DNA of 64,000 bases, taken from the NCBI RefSeq assembly GCF_017877135.1, contig NZ_JAGIPH010000005.1, forward strand, positions 124,001 through 188,000, given 5' to 3'. The translations under genes were made by a program, and so were the position numbers. The notes below the pieces were generated by a model. The model had not been told where the DNA came from. It was given only the letters and a program-made list of their open reading frames with translations, and ran no database searches. This stretch comes from Neorhizobium galegae. GTDB lineage: Bacteria > Pseudomonadota > Alphaproteobacteria > Rhizobiales > Rhizobiaceae. Position 1 is the stretch's first letter. Each line of letters begins with the position of its first letter. Shown here piece after piece: positions 1-10,896 of the stretch.

Positions 1-4
1 TGGA

Positions 5-352
5 CTAAGTTCGATCGCCGCTGCGCAGCGTATCGAGGAAGACGACACTCTGCCGGCTGAGACGGGCCTCGTCCATGAACGCGTCCAGGCAATCGACCAG
101 ACGGCTCCGTCTGATGGCCACTTCCGTCTCCGGCAGCGGCGACATGTTGAAGGCGCCGACCCCGGAGAGGAAGGATTGCATCGCCGCTGTCAGCGATGGC
201 AGAAGATCGATGAGATAGACGCTCGGCTCTCGTGCATCGATGACACCTGCCACATAGTCAAAGAGAGCTTTGGGCAGCGACAGGGCGTCGCGCCAGTCAC
301 AGGTGGCGGCGAGGTTTCGGACGAGGGTCTCGTCCACATGGTGTAATGTCAT
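5..352 (-). CDS. Small protein of unknown function
   Basis: This is a complete frame of 115 residues ending in TAG. I recognise no family. The product looks soluble and mostly helical, with no signal peptide or membrane segment. A longer reading from a TTG at 403 is possible, but the ATG at 352 has an AGGGA about seven bases upstream, so I prefer it; the ATG at 358 sits directly against the same AGGGA. The gene follows the FAD monooxygenase on the same strand after a 260-base gap that holds no other gene, so it is probably transcribed separately. The function cannot be inferred from its surroundings. Confidence 0.6.
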   Translation of the reverse strand: MTLHHVDETLVRNLAATCDWRDALSLPKALFDYVAGVIDAREPSVYLIDLLPSLTAAMQSFLSGVGAFNMSPLPETEVAIRRSRLVDCLDAFMDEARLSRQSVVFLDTLRSGDRT

Positions 353-613
353 GGCCATTCCCTGCCAAGAAGTGTTGGATTTCAAGCAGCCTGTCTTTTG
401 CAAAATAAAGGTCCGAGATGGGTTCGGGTGTCGCTGTTCGATGCGAACCGGGAAACGCCGGACGGCTTCATCTCCTGATCAAATTTATTTGAATGACATT
501 AGCATCTGGAAGGATGATGGCAACACTACGGCAGAAAACAGGAGCGAGGCTTTCGCCATCCCGCCGGGCGATCAATGCGCGGGCGCGTCCCATATCAGCG
601 CGCGGCAGTCGCT

Positions 614-1831
614 CTAGCGGACCTCTCGGACATGTTCGCGGCGAAAGCCAAGCCCGATCAGCCGGCCGGCGAGATGCGACAGAAGCGGAAAACGCGCAAG
701 GCCGCGGATGAAGGCGGGAGGTCCCTTGCTTTTCTCCTCCACGGCCTGATCCTTGCGGCGACTGGAGCGCATCATCAACTGCAGCTTTTGCGTGGCGCGG
801 GTGGGAAACAGACGGCGTCGTTCCACGGCAGCAAGATCCGCATCCGTCAACCGCCCTTCGCGCAACGGCACCGCCAACCGATTGGCGGCCGCAACCGCAT
901 CCTGAATGGCCAGATTGACGCCGACGCCACCGATGGGCGACATGGCGTGCGCCGCATCGCCAATCGCAATCAGCCCCGGCCGCCACCAGGTCTTCAGCCG
1001 GTCGATGCGCACCTGCAGCAGGCTGACATCCTCCCAGCTCTGAATTTCCGCCATGCGATCGGCCGGCAGCGGCGAGACCGCACGCACCTTGTCGCGAAAG
1101 GCTTCCAGATCGCCTGCCCGCAAGTCGGCAAAGGTGCCGCGCCGGATGATGTAGCCGCACTGCCAGTAATCACCGCGGTCGATGAGGACGAAGCCCTGAC
1201 GCGGCCCGGCATGGCCCATCGTCTCGGCCGGATCGCCCTCCTGCTTGGAAAGCTTCATCCAGACCACTTCGCTGGGCGTGCCAAAAGTTTCCACCTCAAG
1301 CCCCGCCTTTTCACGCACCACCGAGTGGCGCCCATCTGCGGCAACGACCAAGGTCGAATCCAGGCGGACCGGTCCGTCCGGCGTTTCCAGGAAAAGTCCC
1401 GTCACCCGCTCGCCCACCGTCTGGACGTTGGTCACCTTTGCCTGAAGAAGCAGCCGGAAATTCGGATAGCGCCGTGCTTCGCCCGCCAGGAAATCCAGAA
1501 AATCCCATTGCGGCATGAAGGCGATAAACCTGTTGCGCACGGGAAGCCGCGAAAAATCCGCAATAGTCACGGGCCGACCGCCGATTTCCGCCGAGAGTTT
1601 TGGCGCACGCGTATGGGGAAGTTTCAGGAAAGCCTCTTCAAGACCCAGTTCGTAGATGATTTCGAGCGTCGAGGGGTGGATGGTGTCGCCGCGAAAATCA
1701 CGCAGGAAATCGGGGTGCTTTTCCACCACCGTCACATCGACGCCGGCGCGCGCCAGAAGCAGGCCCAGCATCATGCCGGCCGGGCCGCCTCCGGCAATCG
1801 CGCAGGCGGTGCTGATTGTTCTGTCGGTCAT
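614..1831 (-). CDS. FAD-dependent monooxygenase (PHBH/UbiH-like)
   Basis: The product is a flavoprotein aromatic hydroxylase-type oxidoreductase of about 405 residues. An N-terminal dinucleotide-binding motif (GGGPAG, near residue 13) binds the ADP part of FAD. A mid-protein DG motif (AADGRHS) and a C-terminal GD motif (IGDAAHAMSPIGGVG) are both intact; together these define the class A flavin monooxygenases. The ATG at 1831 is chosen because GGGAG lies six bases upstream; the in-frame ATG at 1837 is too close to it. The substrate is unknown. It diverges from dxr, so the two may share a promoter region. Confidence 0.85.
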   Translation of the reverse strand: MTDRTISTACAIAGGGPAGMMLGLLLARAGVDVTVVEKHPDFLRDFRGDTIHPSTLEIIYELGLEEAFLKLPHTRAPKLSAEIGGRPVTIADFSRLPVRNRFIAFMPQWDFLDFLAGEARRYPNFRLLLQAKVTNVQTVGERVTGLFLETPDGPVRLDSTLVVAADGRHSVVREKAGLEVETFGTPSEVVWMKLSKQEGDPAETMGHAGPRQGFVLIDRGDYWQCGYIIRRGTFADLRAGDLEAFRDKVRAVSPLPADRMAEIQSWEDVSLLQVRIDRLKTWWRPGLIAIGDAAHAMSPIGGVGVNLAIQDAVAAANRLAVPLREGRLTDADLAAVERRRLFPTRATQKLQLMMRSSRRKDQAVEEKSKGPPAFIRGLARFPLLSHLAGRLIGLGFRREHVREVR

Positions 1832-1973
1832 TCGCATCTCCCGCGCGCACCATGGCGCGCCATCATAGCCTTGAAGTGGCGGCTGCGGGGCGCAAAATCA
1901 ATGCGGCCAATCGGCTTGTGAGCGAGAGGCTTGCCCTGTACATCACCGACACCAGACATCGGATCGTTCACGC

Positions 1974-3143
1974 ATGACCTCCATTGAAAAGCGCAGCATC
2001 AGCATCCTGGGCTCCACCGGCTCCATCGGCACCAATACGCTGGACGTGGTGCGCCATCTGGGCGGACGCGAGGCCTTTGACGTGGTGGCGCTGACGGGTG
2101 CCGGCAATATCGCGCTGCTGGCCGAGCAGGCCATCGGCCATGGCGCAAGGCTTGCAGTGACCGCCGACGAGAGCCAGTATATCGCGCTGAAGGACGCCTT
2201 GTCCGGCACCGGCATTGAAGTGGCGGCCGGCCAGAGCGGACTTCTGGAAGCGGCGGAGGCGGAAGCGCAGGTGGTCATGGCGGCCATCGTCGGCACGGCC
2301 GGCCTTGCGCCGACACTGGCCGCGGCCCGCCGCGGCGCCGACATTGCGCTCGCCAACAAGGAATGCCTGGTGTCCGCCGGCGATCTCTTTCTGGGGGCCA
2401 TCCGGCAGGGCGGCGGCCGGCTGCTTCCGGTCGACAGCGAGCACAACGCGATCTTCCAGGTGCTGGAAGAAAACCAGCGCCATGCGGTGGAGCGTGTCAT
2501 CCTGACCGCCTCCGGCGGCCCGTTCCGCACCTTTTCGCGCAGCCAGATGGCCGATGTGACGCTGGAGACGGCACGCGCCCATCCCAACTGGTCGATGGGG
2601 CTGAAGATTTCCATCGACAGCGCATCGATGTTCAACAAGGCGCTGGAGATGATCGAGGCGAAACACCTGTTCAACCTGACGCCCGATCAGGTGGAGGTAA
2701 TCGTGCATCCGCAATCGATCATCCACTCCATGGTCGGCTATGCGGACGGATCGGTACTCGCCCAGCTCGGCGCGCCGGACATGCGCCATGCCATCGGCTA
2801 TGCCCTGCAATATCCTCGCCGCGCACAGCTTCCGGTCGAGCGACTGGATTTTGCGAAACTGGCACGGCTCGACTTCGAGGCTCCGGACGAGACGCGCTTT
2901 CCGGCCCTTCGTCTGGCACGGCTGGCGATGGTCCGCGGTGGCGTGCAGGGTGCCGTGCTGAACGGCGCCAAGGAAGTGTCGCTTGAAGCCTTCATTTCGG
3001 GCACGACCGGGTTCCTCACCATGGCCGAGGTCACCGAGGCAGTGATGGAGGAGCTCGCTCACCTGCCCCCGGCCACCACCATGGACGAGGTGTTCGAGGC
3101 GGACGCAGAAGCCCGCCACGCCGCCCGTCGCCTGCTAGACTGA
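1974..3143 (+). CDS. dxr: 1-deoxy-D-xylulose 5-phosphate reductoisomerase
   Basis: DXR catalyses the first committed step of the MEP isoprenoid pathway: NADPH- and metal-dependent rearrangement and reduction of DXP to 2-C-methyl-D-erythritol 4-phosphate in the cytoplasm. The 389 residues have the family length. Visible landmarks are the NADPH-binding LGSTGSIG near residue 11, ALANKECLVSAG near 125, the metal-site motif PVDSEHNA near 150, and the HPNWSMG and SIDSASMFNKALE segments near 205. In rhizobia dxr commonly stands apart from the uppS-cdsA-rseP cluster, and here too none of those genes is nearby. The gene diverges from the flavin monooxygenase. Confidence 0.97.
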   Translation: MTSIEKRSISILGSTGSIGTNTLDVVRHLGGREAFDVVALTGAGNIALLAEQAIGHGARLAVTADESQYIALKDALSGTGIEVAAGQSGLLEAAEAEAQVVMAAIVGTAGLAPTLAAARRGADIALANKECLVSAGDLFLGAIRQGGGRLLPVDSEHNAIFQVLEENQRHAVERVILTASGGPFRTFSRSQMADVTLETARAHPNWSMGLKISIDSASMFNKALEMIEAKHLFNLTPDQVEVIVHPQSIIHSMVGYADGSVLAQLGAPDMRHAIGYALQYPRRAQLPVERLDFAKLARLDFEAPDETRFPALRLARLAMVRGGVQGAVLNGAKEVSLEAFISGTTGFLTMAEVTEAVMEELAHLPPATTMDEVFEADAEARHAARRLLD

Positions 3144-3195
3144 CGACGCTCAAAAGGGGCAAGAAGCCTTTATACACACCACGACAGGACAAGGC

Positions 3196-3567
3196 ATGGC
3201 ATCGGATCTGGAGCTGCTGCAGGGGACATGGCGACAGATACGCTTCGAAGAGAATGGTCTCGTGGACCCTCCCGACAGCCACGGCGCCCCGGGCGCAATC
3301 CTCACGATTGAGGGCACCGGTTTTCATGTCGCCGTTCCCGGTGGCGAACCCCTTGTCGCTGGATGCTTTATCCTGCACTCCGCGACAGCGCCCAAGGGCA
3401 TAGACTGGATCGACACCACGGGCGCGGATGCCGGTGCACGCCTGCCCGCCATCTATACGCTCAGCGCCGACACATTTGAATTCGCAGCAGCAGATGCAGA
3501 CATGGCGCGGCCCATGGATCTTTCCGGCGGCATGGGGATCACCGTCCGCGCCTTCGTGCGGGCCTGA
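3196..3567 (+). CDS. TIGR03067-like small protein
   Basis: A 123-residue protein that resembles the TIGR03067 domain. It opens with LLQGTWRQIRFEENG, contains a beta-rich middle with the APKGIDW element, and carries IYTLSADTFEF before the end. These match the LxGtW, PKxID and iYxl pattern of the family, whose function is unknown. There is no signal peptide, so it should be cytoplasmic. AGGAC lies six bases before the ATG. It follows dxr by about 50 bases on the same strand and may be cotranscribed with it. The family assignment comes from motif resemblance only. Confidence 0.75.
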   Translation: MASDLELLQGTWRQIRFEENGLVDPPDSHGAPGAILTIEGTGFHVAVPGGEPLVAGCFILHSATAPKGIDWIDTTGADAGARLPAIYTLSADTFEFAAADADMARPMDLSGGMGITVRAFVRA

Positions 3568-3595
3568 TCCCGGCAATCGTTCCTCAGCCCTCTCC

Positions 3596-5734
<2,139 letters not shown>

Positions 5735-5792
5735 CGGGCTGATCCTCCGGGTGCTACGGCCATGATCGGCGCGGCATTGAGTTTGACGAGAT

Positions 5793-5807
5793 TGCTACTC
5801 AGTAGCA
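5793..5807. promoter_or_regulatory. Palindrome upstream of parD, probable autoregulatory operator
   Basis: A perfect 15-base inverted repeat (TGCTAC-TCA-GTAGCA) ends 33 bases before the parD start. ParD antitoxins are DNA-binding ribbon-helix-helix proteins that repress their own promoters through palindromes. Position and symmetry therefore suggest the operator; binding itself is inferred. Confidence 0.55.
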
Positions 5808-5840
5808 TATTAGGCCTATTCCTCACGGGAGCCTTGAGCC

Positions 5841-6110
5841 ATGACTGTAAAAGCATCCGTTTCCATGTCCGACCAGCAGGATGCATTCGCCCGCCGACTG
5901 GTTGAGGAAGGCCGCTATTCCAGTGTGAGCGCCGTGGTGCAGCAGGGGCTGGAACTGCTGCGTGAACAGACCGAGATGAAAGAGGCTGACCTGGCGGCGC
6001 TGCGGGCTCTTCTGGATGAGCGGCGCCAGGGGCCATTCCTGACGATGGAAGAAAGCAAACAACAGATTCAGGACATGCTTTCCAGGAAGAAGGCCGCTCT
6101 TGGTTTATAG
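5841..6110 (+). CDS. parD: ParD-type antitoxin
   Basis: An 89-residue ribbon-helix-helix antitoxin of the ParD/CopG group. The N-terminal half (VKASVSMSDQQDAFARRLVE, then GRYSSVSAVVQQGLELLRE) has the short beta strand and two helices that dimerise and bind operator DNA. The charged C-terminal half would wrap and neutralise the ParE partner. It is encoded first in a two-gene operon and its last bases overlap the toxin gene. A palindrome sits just upstream. The pair lies on the plus strand between two minus-strand propionate genes, which is the usual look of an inserted toxin-antitoxin cassette. Confidence 0.88.
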   Translation: MTVKASVSMSDQQDAFARRLVEEGRYSSVSAVVQQGLELLREQTEMKEADLAALRALLDERRQGPFLTMEESKQQIQDMLSRKKAALGL

Positions 6111-6459
6111 AATCAAGCTTGCCGCGGGGGTTGGCAGCGACTTCGATCGCATCTTCGACCATCTGCTCGGTGCCTATCTGGGGATGGGCGATTCCGTCGG
6201 AGAAGCCTATGAACGCGCGGCTGCCCGCGTGACCGCTATCTCCGAAGATCTGGAAAATCTTGCACACCATCCCTATCAGGGAACTCTGCACAACGACCTT
6301 CAACCCGACCTGCGGCATGTCACCAAGGACCGGGCGATCTTCTATTTTCAGATCGATGAGGAAAACAGCACCGTCAACGTGCTTGCCATTTTCTTCGGCG
6401 GCCAGGACCACAGGCGCCACATGCTGAAGCGGCTGAGCCAGCATGGAAGGGACGTATGA
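6100..6459 (+). CDS. parE: ParE-type toxin (RelE/ParE superfamily)
   Basis: A 119-residue toxin of the RelE/ParE fold. ParE proteins act on DNA gyrase. Typical elements are the DFDRIFDHLL helix, the central NLAHHPYQGT turn, the RHVTKDRAIFYFQID strands, and a C-terminal FFGGQDHRRHM region. The start is a TTG that overlaps the end of parD by 11 bases, preceded by AGGAAG inside parD; this suggests translational coupling that keeps toxin output below antitoxin output. No truncation is apparent, so the toxin may be active. The molecular target is inferred from the family. Confidence 0.85.
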   Translation: MVYRIKLAAGVGSDFDRIFDHLLGAYLGMGDSVGEAYERAAARVTAISEDLENLAHHPYQGTLHNDLQPDLRHVTKDRAIFYFQIDEENSTVNVLAIFFGGQDHRRHMLKRLSQHGRDV

Positions 6460-6629
6460 CCCATCTGCCATTCGAGCCTTGGTCACCCCCCCAACTGGAT
6501 GCGGATGATCGGCGATTGGATCGAGCGCCTTCCCGGTTACAACAGAGATGGCGTCCAGAACCGTCAGGACACCCCCCGCCGAAAACCGGGCTCCAAGAAT
6601 GCGCAGCTCCTTTCGCAGAGAAGCCCCCA

Positions 6630-8633
6630 CTACTCGAACTCCATGATGAGTTCATCGACCGCGAGGCTTTGACCGGCAGTGGCCGCGACGCGCTTCACGA
6701 CGCCCTGCCGTTCGGCCTTCAGCACGTTTTCCATTTTCATGGCTTCGACGGTTGCCAGCGTCTGGCCGGCCTCCACCGTCTCTCCGGCTGAAACCGTCAC
6801 GGACGTGATCACACCGGGCATAGGGCAAAGCAGCATTTTCGACGTGTCCGGCGGCAGCTTGACGGGCATCAGCCGCGCCAGTTGCGCCACGCGCGGAGAG
6901 CGCACGCGCGCCATCACATCCATGCCGCGCAGGCGAAGACGGATGGCCGAACCGACGAGATCGACCTTTACGCCGAGCGTTTTACCCGCCACGGTGAAAT
7001 GCGCATGGCTCTGGCCAGGCTGCCAGGCCGCAACCACGGACAGTGTATCGCCATCTTCGAAGGCCACCAGATATGCATCCTTGGCACCCGACAGGCTGAC
7101 AACATGCTCGCTCTCCCCCAGCGACACGACCCAGTCGGCGCCGACCACGCGGGCGTGATTGCCGATGGTGCCGGAAATCTGGGCGGCCCGCAGTTGCAGG
7201 ATGCGGTTGATCACGGCCGCCACCGCCGCAAGCGTTTGGGCGGCGGCGTCATCGGGCGACACGCCCAAGAAGCCGTCTGCGAATTCCTCGGCAATATAGG
7301 CCGTGGTGATCTTTCCCGAACGAAACCGCTCCTGGTTCATCACCGCCGACAGGAAGGGCAGGTTATGGCCGATGCCTTCCACCTCGAAATCGTCAAGCGC
7401 TGCCGACATCGCATCGATGGCGGCAAGCCGCGTCGGTGCCCAGGTGCAGAGTTTTGCGATCATCGGATCGTAATACATCGAAATCTCGCCGCCCTCGAAG
7501 ACGCCGGTATCGTTGCGCACCACGGTGCCCTCCGGCGTCGTTCCTTCGACCGGCGGACGATAGCGGGTCAGGCGACCGATCGAGGGCAAGAAATTGCGGA
7601 ACGGATCTTCGGCATAGAGCCGGCTCTCGACCGCCCAGCCATTCAGCGTCACATCCTCCTGGCCAAAGGACAGCTTTTCGTCGGAGGCCACCCGGATCAT
7701 CTGTTCGACCAGATCGATGCCGGTCACCAGCTCCGTCACCGGATGCTCCACCTGCAGGCGGGTGTTCATTTCCAGAAAATAGAAATTACGGTCGCCATCG
7801 ACGATGAATTCCACCGTGCCGGCCGAGTGGTACCCCACCGCCTTTGCCAGCGCCACGGCCTGCTCGCCCATGGCGCGGCGGGTCTTTTCGTCAAGAAAAG
7901 GCGATGGCGCCTCCTCGATGACTTTCTGGTTGCGCCGCTGGATGGAGCATTCACGCTCGCCTAGATAGAGGCAGTTGCCGTGCTTGTCGCCCAGAACCTG
8001 GATCTCGATATGGCGCGGCTGGGTGACGAATTTCTCGATGAAGATGCGGTCGTCGCCAAACGAGTTCTTCGCCTCGTTCTTCGACGATTGGAATCCTTCG
8101 CGGGCCTCCGCATCGTTCCAGGCAATGCGCATGCCCTTGCCGCCACCGCCGGCCGAGGCCTTGATCATGACGGGATAACCGATGGCGGAGGAAATCTTCA
8201 CCGCCTCCTCGGCATCCTCGATCAGCCCCATATGGCCGGGCACAGTGGAGACGCCCGCTTCAGCGGCAAGTTTCTTCGAGGTGATCTTGTCGCCCATGGC
8301 CTGAATGGCACCGACCGGCGGGCCGATGAAGATGACGCCGGCTTTCTCCAGCGCCTCGGCGAACAGCGGGTTTTCGGACAGGAAGCCATAGCCCGGATGC
8401 ACCGCGTCGGCCCCGGTCTTGCGGATCGCGTCCAGGATCTTGTCGATGACGATATAGGACTGGTTCGACGGTGCAGGCCCGATATGCACCGCCTCGTCCG
8501 CCATGGCGACATGCAGCGCATTGGCATCGGCATCCGAATAGACGGCAACCGTCTTGATGCCCATCTTCTTCGCCGTCTTGATGACCCGGCAGGCGATTTC
8601 GCCACGGTTGGCAATGAGTATTTTGGAGATCAC
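6630..8633 (-). CDS. pccA: Propionyl-CoA carboxylase alpha subunit (biotin carboxylase + BCCP)
   Basis: This subunit carboxylates biotin with ATP and bicarbonate and carries the biotin to PccB. Its 667 residues hold a biotin carboxylase domain (start KILIANRGEIACRV; ATP-grasp glycine loop KASAGGGGKGMR near 165; EMNTRLQVEHPVTE near 290), a linker/BT region, and a C-terminal biotinyl domain with the AMKM motif, biotin lysine about K633. Translation starts at GTG with GGGAGG nine bases upstream. It is the last gene of the minus-strand run that begins with pccB. Acetyl- and 3-methylcrotonyl-CoA carboxylases are the alternatives; the neighbouring mutase favours propionyl-CoA. Confidence 0.94.
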   Translation of the reverse strand: MISKILIANRGEIACRVIKTAKKMGIKTVAVYSDADANALHVAMADEAVHIGPAPSNQSYIVIDKILDAIRKTGADAVHPGYGFLSENPLFAEALEKAGVIFIGPPVGAIQAMGDKITSKKLAAEAGVSTVPGHMGLIEDAEEAVKISSAIGYPVMIKASAGGGGKGMRIAWNDAEAREGFQSSKNEAKNSFGDDRIFIEKFVTQPRHIEIQVLGDKHGNCLYLGERECSIQRRNQKVIEEAPSPFLDEKTRRAMGEQAVALAKAVGYHSAGTVEFIVDGDRNFYFLEMNTRLQVEHPVTELVTGIDLVEQMIRVASDEKLSFGQEDVTLNGWAVESRLYAEDPFRNFLPSIGRLTRYRPPVEGTTPEGTVVRNDTGVFEGGEISMYYDPMIAKLCTWAPTRLAAIDAMSAALDDFEVEGIGHNLPFLSAVMNQERFRSGKITTAYIAEEFADGFLGVSPDDAAAQTLAAVAAVINRILQLRAAQISGTIGNHARVVGADWVVSLGESEHVVSLSGAKDAYLVAFEDGDTLSVVAAWQPGQSHAHFTVAGKTLGVKVDLVGSAIRLRLRGMDVMARVRSPRVAQLARLMPVKLPPDTSKMLLCPMPGVITSVTVSAGETVEAGQTLATVEAMKMENVLKAERQGVVKRVAATAGQSLAVDELIMEFE

Positions 8634-8788
8634 TGGTGATTGCCTCCCGCAACCGGCGTTTCGTTGATGGTAAGATGACGTGGTGGCACGTCGTCGGGGG
8701 CTCCGGCTCTGTTGGCGGCCAGAGAGACGGTGCGTGTTGCTTCACCCGTCATTGAATGTCCTCCCACCATCCGCAGTGCCTCCCCTCG

Positions 8789-9202
8789 CTAGTCTCGCGC
8801 CTGCTTCTTCAGCCCCTTGGCCACGCTCTGCTCGTTCTTCACGTCGCCGAACGCATCGGGAAAGTTTTTCCGCGCCAAGGGTTCATTGAGCTTCAGCTTG
8901 GCGAAATAGGATTGCGGATCAAAGCCGCGCTCGGCAGCAATCACTTCCCGTCCGAAGAGGCGGCACAGGCGTTCGCCATCCAGATTGCCGCGCTCGAAGG
9001 GCTCGGTGCCGAAAAACTGCCAGAGCGCCTGGACGAAACCGAGGTCGGCGAGCGCCACCGTCTGGTCCATCGTGCGGTGCCGCGGCCAGTTGGTGAGCGG
9101 TGTCACCTTCGGGTTTGGCCGGCGCAGCGTATATTGCCACTGCGTTCCCGGCAGGCCCGCCGGAAAGCCCTGGTGTTTTGGCATCAGAGGCTCTTTTGCC
9201 AT
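8789..9202 (-). CDS. Conserved protein of unknown function, paralogue B
   Basis: A 137-residue soluble protein with no family I can name. It is a clear homologue of the gene immediately upstream. Shared elements in order are MxKHxGFPxGLPG at the start, a TLRRxN/TIRRxN segment, the almost identical core FERGNLD followed by LFGREV, then FDPxSY and ARKxFPxxFxDV near the end. Paralogue B has an extra lysine-rich tail. A GAGG lies about ten bases before the ATG. The gap to the upstream paralogue is four bases, so the two are almost certainly cotranslated. They sit between yghU and pccA. Confidence 0.8.
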   Translation of the reverse strand: MAKEPLMPKHQGFPAGLPGTQWQYTLRRPNPKVTPLTNWPRHRTMDQTVALADLGFVQALWQFFGTEPFERGNLDGERLCRLFGREVIAAERGFDPQSYFAKLKLNEPLARKNFPDAFGDVKNEQSVAKGLKKQARD

Positions 9203-9206
9203 AGCA

Positions 9207-9584
9207 TCAGACCTCGAATACGTCGTCGAAGGATTCCGGAAAGCTCTTGCGTGCGACCTTCTCGTCTATCCGCAGCAGCGCATCATAGGAGGTCGGGTCG
9301 AACGGGTGTTCCGCCGGCACGACCTCGCGTCCGAAGAGCAGGTTCAGCCGCCCGGCATCCAGATTGCCCCGTTCAAAGGGTTCAGGCCCGAAATGGTGCC
9401 AGAGCGCATGCAGAAAGGCCGCATCCACCTTCTGCTCGATCGTGTTCGGGCGGGCGAGACGCTGCAGGGGTTTCAAGGGTGTCGCGCCCTTTTCATTGGC
9501 GCGACGAATGGTGAAGTGATGGCCATGGCCCGGCAACCCGGAAGGGAAGCCGCGATGCTTGGTCATTTCGGGTGGGCGGGCCAT
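9207..9584 (-). CDS. Conserved protein of unknown function, paralogue A
   Basis: A 125-residue soluble protein, the first copy of the tandem pair. It shares with its neighbour the opening KHxGFPxGLPG, the block beginning HALWHHFGPEPFERGNLD, then LFGREV, FDPTSY and a C-terminal ARKSFPESFDDV. AAGGAG lies eight bases before the ATG. It begins 11 bases after the end of yghU on the same strand, which suggests one transcript. No catalytic signature is evident. The invariant charged and aromatic residues in the core suggest a binding or structural role, but no function can be assigned. Confidence 0.8.
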   Translation of the reverse strand: MARPPEMTKHRGFPSGLPGHGHHFTIRRANEKGATPLKPLQRLARPNTIEQKVDAAFLHALWHHFGPEPFERGNLDAGRLNLLFGREVVPAEHPFDPTSYDALLRIDEKVARKSFPESFDDVFEV

Positions 9585-9595
9585 GCTTCGTCTCC

Positions 9596-10507
9596 TTACG
9601 CCGCAGCGATCTTGTCCTGCGTCTTCGTGTCGAAGTCGGAGGCGTCGTGGCGTTCATGCAGCTGTTCTGAAAGCGGGCCGGAGGTCTTGTTGACCATGAT
9701 GCCGCGCTTCAGGGCCGTACGCTCGGCAAGCTGCTTTGCCCAGCGCAGCACATGCGCATACTCGTGGGTGGACAGGAACGTGCCGGCATCCGGATAGGAC
9801 TGGTCGAGCGCCAAGCGCCCATACCAGGGCCAGATCGCCATGTCGGCGATGGTGTATTCGCTGCCGGCGACGAACTCGTTGTCGGCCAGTTGGCGGTTCA
9901 GCACGTCGAGCTGGCGCTTTGCTTCCATGGCATAACGATCGATCGCATACTGGATCTTCATCGGCGCATAGGAGAAGAAGTGACCGAAACCGCCGCCGAC
10001 AAACGGGGCGGAACCCATCTGCCAGAACAGCCAGTTCAAGGTCTCGGCGCGGGCACGCGGGTCGGTCGGCAGGAAGGCGCCGAACTTTTCCGCCAGATAG
10101 GTCATGATCGAGGCGGACTCGAACAGACGGATGGGCGCGCCGCCATCCTTCGGGGCGTGGTCGGCCAGCGCCGGGATCTTGGAATTGGGGTTCACCTCGA
10201 CAAAGCCGGAGCCGAACTGCTCGCCCTTGCCGATATTGATCAGCCAGGCATCGTATTCGGCACCGGAATGACCGGCCGCCAGCAGCTCTTCGAGCAGGAT
10301 CGTCACCTTCTGGCCGTTCGGCGTCGCCAGCGAATAAAGCTGCAGCGGATGCTTGCCGACCTTGCGTTCCACCTCGGTCTGCGCGCCGGCTGTCGGACGG
10401 TTGATGCTGGCGAACTGGCCGCCATTGCCCGGCTCCCAGGTCCAGACCTTCGGCGGCTGGTAGCCTGCGGGCAAATTGTTTTCGGGGGGAAATTTCGTAT
10501 CGGTCAT
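9596..10507 (-). CDS. yghU: Glutathione-dependent disulfide-bond oxidoreductase, YghU type
   Basis: A glutathione S-transferase superfamily enzyme of about 303 residues. Enzymes of this group bind glutathione and reduce disulfides. It has the long YghU N-terminal arm (NLPAGYQPPKVWTWEPGNGGQFASIN) before the thioredoxin-like domain. That domain includes LYSLATPNGQKVTILLEEL, VNPNSKIPAL and the ESASIMTYLAEKFG helix. An all-helical C-terminal domain follows, with EYTIADMAIWPWYG. The ATG at 10507 has AAGGA eight bases upstream; a TTG at 10528 is less likely. It heads the segment containing the two unknown paralogues. Confidence 0.92.
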   Translation of the reverse strand: MTDTKFPPENNLPAGYQPPKVWTWEPGNGGQFASINRPTAGAQTEVERKVGKHPLQLYSLATPNGQKVTILLEELLAAGHSGAEYDAWLINIGKGEQFGSGFVEVNPNSKIPALADHAPKDGGAPIRLFESASIMTYLAEKFGAFLPTDPRARAETLNWLFWQMGSAPFVGGGFGHFFSYAPMKIQYAIDRYAMEAKRQLDVLNRQLADNEFVAGSEYTIADMAIWPWYGRLALDQSYPDAGTFLSTHEYAHVLRWAKQLAERTALKRGIMVNKTSGPLSEQLHERHDASDFDTKTQDKIAAA

Positions 10508-10617
10508 GAAATTCTGTCCTTGTTTCAAACCCGGCGCTGCAGGCGCCCATCCGGATATAGGAACCGGATCGGCCGCCGCTGTAGAGCCGGCATCATTTTT
10601 TTATGCGCCGTGCGAAT

Positions 10618-10896
10618 TCATTCGGCGGCTTCTGCCGGCGGCTTGGCGCCGGGATATTTTTTGCCCTTCAGCATTCCTTCCACGCTGAGATCTTCATCCA
10701 GGTCAGGCCAGTGCAGCCCGTAAGGCGACAACTCGATCTGGTTACGCTCCTCCGGCCGCGCCGAAAGAAGCGGTGGATACCACCACAGCGGCGTCACCAG
10801 CATGGCCCCGTCGGCAAGTTCAACCACAAGCGAGGCGTCAGTGCAGTAAGCACTCACGGGCTCGAGGAGGTCGTGTTCAATCTCCAAAGTGTTCAT
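10618..10896 (-). CDS. DUF2442 domain protein
   Basis: A 92-residue protein with the DUF2442 pattern: a beta strand LVVELADGAMLVTPLWWYPPLL, then the RPEERNQIEL helix cap, and the signature GLHWPDLDEDLSVEGML. The short lysine- and proline-rich tail is not conserved in the family as I know it. The preferred start is the ATG at 10896, although an in-frame start at 10917 is possible; either overlaps the upstream DUF4160 gene. DUF2442 and DUF4160 genes recur as adjacent pairs in many bacteria and have been suspected to form toxin-antitoxin-like modules. That role is not shown here. Confidence 0.88.
   Translation of the reverse strand: MNTLEIEHDLLEPVSAYCTDASLVVELADGAMLVTPLWWYPPLLSARPEERNQIELSPYGLHWPDLDEDLSVEGMLKGKKYPGAKPPAEAAE

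Noticed and set aside
390-402. TTTGCAAA sequence that recalls a propionate-regulator (PccR) half-site
   Set aside because: It is a single copy with no second half at the required spacing and lies far from any propionate gene promoter.
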